Assembly: GCA_900455155.1 (NCBI GenBank)
Contig: UGUC01000002.1
Coordinates: 558,001 to 622,000, forward strand
DNA length: 64,000 nt
Reading direction: 5' to 3'
From: Providencia stuartii
Lineage (GTDB): Bacteria > Pseudomonadota > Gammaproteobacteria > Enterobacterales > Enterobacteriaceae
Below, one piece after another: positions 59,124 through 64,000 of this stretch. Position numbers and translations under genes: made by a program. Numbering within the stretch: the first letter of the stretch is position 1; every line of letters starts with the position of its first letter. Below the pieces are notes generated by a model. The model did no database searches. It was not told the origin of the DNA and was given only the letters and a program-made list of their open reading frames with translations.

Positions 59124-61838
59124 ATGACTGAAATCAGGCATCAACACAGAACTGGCAAAAATGCCAAAGTGACTGGACGCCAAAAATTTATTGTTGGCGA
59201 ACAAGCAAACAAAACAGTAGAGCAAGTGCTGAATGCGTATCAAACTCATTTACTTGGTTTATCCGAGAATGAAGCACTCGACCGATTAGTCTCTGTGGGG
59301 GAAAATGAAGTCGCTCATGAAAAGGCCCCTCCAGCATGGAAACAGCTACTCTCTTCATTTAAGAATCCCTTTATTTTTGTTTTAATGACGTTGGCTGTAG
59401 TGAGTTTTTTCACCGATTACCTGATCCCAGAGCGACACGGTGAAGAGACTGATTTAACGGGCGTGATTATTATTGTCACGATGGTTTTGCTAAGCGGATT
59501 ATTGCGATTTTGGCAGGAGTATCGAACTAATAAGGCCGCGGAGGCGTTAAAGTCACTTGTTCGTACGACAGCAACCGTATTTCGTCGTGATAACCAAACA
59601 GGGCGCTCAGTCCGTAAAGAAATTCCAATAAAGTGTTTAGTGCCGGGAGATATTGTACTGTTATCGGCAGGGGATATGGTTCCAGCAGATCTCAAACTCG
59701 TTGAGTCTCGCGACCTCTTTATCAGTCAGGCCATATTAACAGGGGAATCAATTCCTGTAGAGAAATATGACACTTTGGGGGATGTTAGTGCTAAAAGTCT
59801 TGAAACGGTTTCACCAACGGAAAATGAATTATTGGAGATTTCCAATATTTGTTTAATGGGAACCAATGTTACCAGTGGGGCAGCAAGAGGTATTGTGGTT
59901 GCCACAGGGGCAAAAACTTACCTTGGCTCATTAGCAAAATCAATCGTAGGAACCCGTGCACAAACTGCATTTGATCGTGGAGTCAGTAGTGTGAGTTGGT
60001 TACTTATTCGCTTTATGTTGGTGATGGTTCCGATTGTTTTGTTGATTAACGGTTTTACAAAAGGCGATTGGTTTGAAGCGACACTATTCTCTCTTGCTGT
60101 TGCAGTCGGCCTCACACCTGAAATGCTGCCTATGATTGTTAGCTCTAATTTAGCCAAGGGGGCGATCGCCATGTCTAAACACAAGGTGATTGTTAAAAGG
60201 CTTAATGCGATTCAAAATTTTGGGGCAATGGATGTCCTTTGTACAGATAAAACAGGCACGTTAACGCAAGATAAGATCATATTAGAGCATTATTTAGATA
60301 GTGCAGGGCAGAAAGATAACCAAATCCTTCAGCTCGCGTGGTTAAATAGTTTTAATCAAAGCGGCACGAAAAATATGATGGATCAGGCAATTATTCGCCG
60401 AGGAAGAGGGAAACAGGAGATTGAACAGTTACGTGCTTATCAAAAAATCGATGAGTTACCGTTTGATTTTATTCGTCGTAAACTTTCTGTCACGGTAAAA
60501 ACAGCGGAAGGTGAGGCTCTGTTGATATGCAAAGGTGCGGCGGAAGAGATGCTAGCGGTATGCACAAGCTATCAGCAAAATGGTCAATCGCTCTTATTAG
60601 ATTCACAAGCTAGGAAGCAAATCAGTGAGTTAGTGAGTGACTATAATCGTCAAGGTTTTCGCGTTTTATTACTTGCAACTCGTCATTTAAATGAAGATGA
60701 GGCTTGTTTACCTCTTTCAGCCCAAGCTGAGCAGCAGCTTGAATTACGTGGTATTTTGACATTCCTCGACCCTGCAAAAGAAAGTGCAATTTCAGCAATT
60801 GCCGCATTGCGAGACAATGGGGTAACTGTAAAAGTATTAACAGGTGACAATGCCATCATTACGGAAAAAATTTGCCGTGACGTTGGGATAAGTATTAGTG
60901 AAATTATGACTGGCCTTGAAGTCGAGGCAATGACCGATGAGGCGTTAAAACAAAAAGTAGAGCAGGTATCGGTATTCTGTAAATTAACACCTTTACAAAA
61001 ATCCAAAATTTTAAAATTACTACAGGCGAATGGCCATACAGTAGGTTTTTTTAGGTGATGGCATTAACGATGCGCCCGCACTTCGTGATGCGGATGTCGG
61101 AATTTCTGTTGATACAGGCAGCGATATTGCGAAAGAATCCGCTGATATTATTCTGCTAGAAAAGGATTTAATGGTTCTTGAGCAGGGCGTAATTAAAGGA
61201 AGGGAAACGTTCGGCAATATCATTAAATATTTGAATATGACCGCGAGTTCCAATTTTGGAAATGTCTTCTCGGTATTGATTGCAAGTGCATTTATTCCTT
61301 TTTTGCCGATGCTAGCCATCCCACCTGTTAGTGCAAAATTTATTGTATGATATTTCCCAGTTGGCTTTACCTTGGGACAAAATGGATAAAGAGTTTTTAA
61401 AACGTCCCCGTAAATGGGATGCAAAAAACATTGGCCGTTTTTATGGTTTGGATTGGGCCAACATCATCCATATTTGATATCACTACATTTGCACTGATGT
61501 GGTATGTATTTCAGGCCAATACGGTTGCTCATGAAGCATTATTCCAATCAGGCTGGTTTGTCGAGGGATTATTATCACAAACATTAGTCGTTCATATGTT
61601 ACGGACTCAAAAGATCCCATTTATCCAAAGTACAGCAGCATTACCTGTATTATTAACCACCGGGTTTATTATGGTACTAGGGTTATATATTCCATTCTCA
61701 CCATTTGGTGAAATGATTGGATTACAGCCATTACCAATTGAATATTTCCCTTGGCTGGTGTTAACTCTAGTCAGTTATTGTATTGTCGCTCAGTTAATGA
61801 AACAGTTTTATATTAAACGGTTTGGTAATTGGCTGTAA
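59124..61838 (+). CDS. mgtB: P-type Mg2+-importing ATPase MgtB/MgtA (three frameshifts)
   Basis: This P-type (P3B) ATPase imports Mg2+. It has the LTGES motif ([15 protein letters not shown]), the phosphorylation site D375 ([10 protein letters not shown]), [23 protein letters not shown] and [20 protein letters not shown]. Insertions near 61046, 61327 and 61443 break the last third; repaired length is 903 residues. Its place after mgtC favours the name mgtB. RBS is weak (AGATAAACGTT), consistent with translation control. Confidence 0.92.
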
Positions 61839-61853
61839 TATAAGGGGCATAAT

Positions 61854-61890
61854 AAAGCAGTAAAGTGATATAAGATTACTTTACTGCTTT
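61854..61890. terminator. Terminator of mgtCB and the convergent gene
   Basis: AAAGCAGTAAAGT and ACTTTACTGCTTT form a perfect 13-bp stem with an 11-nt loop and T-rich flanks on both sides, 15 bp after mgtB and 6 bp before the end of the minus-strand gene. Confidence 0.9.
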
Positions 61891-61896
61891 TATTTA

Positions 61897-62691
61897 TCAA
61901 ACAAAAATTAATGGTTGTTGCTTGGACTTCTCGATAACAATATTATTGATGAGGGTTGCCGTATCTTCTCTGATCTTGCTTAATGAGATATTCGGGTAAT
62001 AGTGTGAGAAAATATAATCACTAATTGTGTTTAAACATAGTTCTTTAATTTGGCCTCTCACTAGGCTATTTCCGTCCGAGAACTCTTTTGCGAGAGTGTG
62101 TAGCTTGCTTTCTAGCTCTTTGACAGAGATAACGGCTCCCTTAATTGAGGGTTGAGCTAGCGTATCAAAGTCGACACCAAGGTATATGCCATGAGACTGC
62201 TCTATCTGTGAAAATATTTTGGCTTTATCCGCTTTAGTAATAATATTTTCTTTTTTATCGTTAACTTGATTTTTTGTTAAAATTTGACTGTTTATTTTAT
62301 CTATTTCTTTGTTAATAATTGAGCAAACATAGGTTTTTTGTTCTTGCAAGATAAATTCATCAACAATCTTTTCATAGATCTTCGATTTTTCTTTTTGATT
62401 AAAAAACGGAAGCTTCCCTCGAGTCAAACTCGATAGGGTATCTTGGAAAGATGCTGAGATGGAATGATTCACGCTATCATGAATATGATTAATATCAAAT
62501 TCTAATGTTTTCTTTAATTCAAAAGGGGTGTTTTTAATATAGTTTATTTTAGGTGCTATTTGAGGGGTAACTTTTAATTCATTATTATCGGACTCTACAG
62601 TGACAATAAACTTATCTTTACTGTTAATTTTTCTTAAAAAGGTATCACTTTCGTAGGCTTTAGTGGGTGTGGATGTTAGATAAAATTTCAT
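61897..62691 (-). CDS. Hypothetical soluble protein
   Basis: I do not recognise this 264-residue protein. It has no signal peptide or membrane helix, is rich in Lys, Ser, Asn and Ile, and is largely helical by composition, with a possible coiled segment around ILTKNQVNDKKENIITKADK. AT content is high even for this genome. It is monocistronic and converges on mgtB. A secreted effector or a mobile-element-derived protein is possible, with nothing specific to support it. Confidence 0.65.
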   Translation of the reverse strand: MKFYLTSTPTKAYESDTFLRKINSKDKFIVTVESDNNELKVTPQIAPKINYIKNTPFELKKTLEFDINHIHDSVNHSISASFQDTLSSLTRGKLPFFNQKEKSKIYEKIVDEFILQEQKTYVCSIINKEIDKINSQILTKNQVNDKKENIITKADKAKIFSQIEQSHGIYLGVDFDTLAQPSIKGAVISVKELESKLHTLAKEFSDGNSLVRGQIKELCLNTISDYIFSHYYPNISLSKIREDTATLINNIVIEKSKQQPLIFV

Positions 62692-62867
62692 ATTTTCCCC
62701 TTTTGAATAATCTCTATTTAAAAAGAACCTTAAATCTAATCATTACGTGGTTATTTAGATTACGATTAAAATGAATCTTAATAGGTTAGTTTCGTATTAT
62801 CTAAAATAGCGTCTAATAGCCACACAATGACTGTTTTTTCCGTATAATTTATAGTAGGTAAATAGAG

Positions 62868-62963
62868 ATGAAATTACTTTCAAAAAACAATAATACGTTT
62901 CGTGGATGTCATCGATTGGAAGATATGAAGAGATTCGCTATGAGTGATGGAGCCAAGGATTAA
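62868..62963 (+). CDS. Doubtful 31-codon ORF
   Basis: ATG 62868 to TAA 62963 encodes a 31-residue basic peptide (MKLLSKNNNTFRGCHRLEDM...). A GTATAATTTATAG-like -10 lies 18-24 bp upstream and GAG abuts the start. Its last codons form the hairpin at 62947-62972. It could be a small gene with an overlapping terminator or chance. Confidence 0.2.
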   Translation: MKLLSKNNNTFRGCHRLEDMKRFAMSDGAKD

Positions 62964-62972
62964 TGGCTCCAT
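62947..62972. terminator. Terminator next to the lipoprotein gene
   Basis: ATGGAGCCA and TGGCTCCAT form a perfect 9-bp stem with an 8-nt loop, 19 bp after the lipoprotein stop on the minus strand; the plus side is followed by ATTTTC. Confidence 0.7.
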
Positions 62973-62990
62973 ATTTTCAAAGATATCTGA

Positions 62991-63307
62991 TTATTGCAGA
63001 CCTAATACAGATTTTCATTTGTTTCAGTGCATCAATACCTTGTTGGCAAGCTTTATCTTGCTGATCTTTAGGTAATGCTGCAATTTGCTTTTTACCTTCT
63101 TCCAGCTGGCCTTTCATTGAGTCCAGTTGAGTTTTTGCTTGTGGATCTTCAGAAGCTTTAGCGATTAAACCATCCACTTCAGCAAAATATGCGTTACAAG
63201 TCTCAGTTGCACCTGCAACTACTTCTGCTTTTTTCTCTTCTTCAGAGCAAGCAGTGATAGTCAATGCCATTAAACCCATACCGCAAGCTAAAAATTAACT
63301 TTTTCAT
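62991..63307 (-). CDS. Small lipoprotein, DUF5339-like (two frameshifts)
   Basis: The repaired protein has ~104 residues: signal MKKLILACGMGLMALTITAC with a lipobox (LTITA|C), then a helical domain with paired cysteines (ETCNAYFAEVDGLIAK, DKACQQGIDALKQM). Insertions in a T-run near 63292 and an A-run near 63010 alter the two ends; without them it starts at ATG 63307 and ends MKSVLGLQ at 62991. The family is of unknown function and found in Enterobacterales periplasms. Confidence 0.8.
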
Positions 63308-64000
63308 AATCAACCTTAAAATTATTTGTTATTGAAGTAGCAAAATCGAGTATATAAGAGATTGCTGCAATATCAAACGTGACAAATCCTAAAAAATAAC
63401 TCGACAAATCGTTTATAAGTTAATCAAAAATAAATATTTTTATCGTTATAAATTTACTATTTGGTTTTTTAGTCTAAACAATACGAGTTATTTATTAAAT
63501 AAGGCTTGGAATAAGAACGATGAAAATGTGTTATTGAAAGTACGATATGTGTACCTGATCCACTTGTTGGATATTGAGAGCCGTTAGAACAGTTGCCGCG
63601 AGTCGCTTGTTTTTCATTCAGATAATGCAAAGTGCCATTTCATCACTTACCAAGAAAGTTATCCACAGATTGAAGGGGGTTTTACCCACAGAAAATGTGG
63701 ATGGCGTGACATTTTCTATGATGCTTTTTTCATCGTTCGATGAACTCACTATCCTTTTCTATGAGTAAGTACGTAGAGGAATATACTTGCTGTATATCAT
63801 TAAGTTACTGGTTTTCTGGAAGAACATTAAGTAAGTTCTATAAACCTAATAGACTTTTTTGCTATAAACTATAACTATTTTGCATATAATCAGAAAATAA
63901 ATTCATATGTGTAATTGTCATATAAATGTAAAAAATAATTTACATCTTAGTGTTTATAGTAGCTTATGGACTATTTAAAAAATAAACAACTACGGCATAA
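63308..64000. other. Gene-poor 693-bp right end
   Basis: No convincing gene is seen. A 64-codon frame at 63574-63768 begins at TTG without a ribosome site. A single perfect DnaA-box sequence TTATCCACA is at 63659-63667, close to a CCACA-GAAAA-TGTGG hairpin. The last 200 bp are very AT-rich and may be a promoter for a gene beyond the window. Confidence 0.4.

Noticed and set aside
63659..63667. Perfect DnaA box TTATCCACA, considered as part of an origin
   Set aside because: It is a single box with no cluster, no origin-linked genes and no suitable AT-rich unwinding repeats.
63574..63768. 64-codon frame near the right end
   Set aside because: It starts at TTG without a ribosome site, has no family resemblance, and ends in a sequence with unrelated hairpins.

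Overview
The window looks like a chromosomal segment of Providencia stuartii. The strongest reason is an intact AAC(2')-Ia aminoglycoside/peptidoglycan acetyltransferase gene (8413-8949), a chromosomal gene characteristic of that species. The AT-rich composition, the D-lyxose isomerase, tetrathionate reductase cluster, DsrB, BssS, YlaC and other enterobacterial-type genes agree with Morganellaceae. There is no phage, IS, integrase or CRISPR array.

Layout. 1-7556: a pentose/pentitol locus (ABC importer, xylulokinase, polyol dehydrogenase, and divergently D-lyxose isomerase and a LacI regulator) that converges on D-xylulose-5-phosphate. 7702-9650: a YcxB-like protein, aac(2')-Ia, a DUF2798 membrane protein and a remnant of a PACE efflux gene. 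9677-13977: the ascGFB beta-glucoside operon. 14088-16240: a second, broken aac(2')-like remnant, an intact PACE exporter with divergent LysR regulator, and ynfA. 16774-21369: fdnGHI, the selenocysteine formate dehydrogenase-N, behind a perfect FNR box. 21474-27322: a hypothetical protein, a YbaK-like deacylase, three GNATs, agp, uspF and a Sel1 protein. 27887-30582: an amiE-amiB-amiS aliphatic amidase operon with a CRP site upstream. 31019-34834: DUF1097 protein, thioesterase, PhzF protein and a POT peptide transporter. 35278-50852: the enterobacterial block mdtG-lpxL // trhO-bssS-pyrC, opened by ttrRSBCA (tetrathionate respiration) and a zevAB-like metal transporter. 51048-56125: three near-identical tRNA-Asn genes on the minus strand with cargo between them (a hypothetical membrane protein; a Ser-type sulfatase plus its radical-SAM maturase). 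56248-61838: ylaC, a cold-shock gene, dsrB and the Mg2+-linked mgtC-mgtB operon with two candidate leader peptides. 61897-64000: a hypothetical protein, a small lipoprotein and a gene-poor end.

Quality note. About 35 single-base frameshifts interrupt 17 otherwise well-conserved genes. All but two are one-base insertions, mostly in short homopolymers, and removing them restores normal family lengths (for example 1015 residues for FdnG). They are more likely sequencing or assembly errors than real decay, so I annotate these genes as full-length CDS with the breakpoints stated. Genuine decay is supported only for the aac(2')-like and PACE remnants, which lack large parts.

The most interesting signals are the two Pro-Pro-containing short ORFs with hairpins in front of mgtC and mgtB, the duplicated aac(2')/PACE segments that bracket the asc operon, and the tRNA-Asn array carrying cargo.
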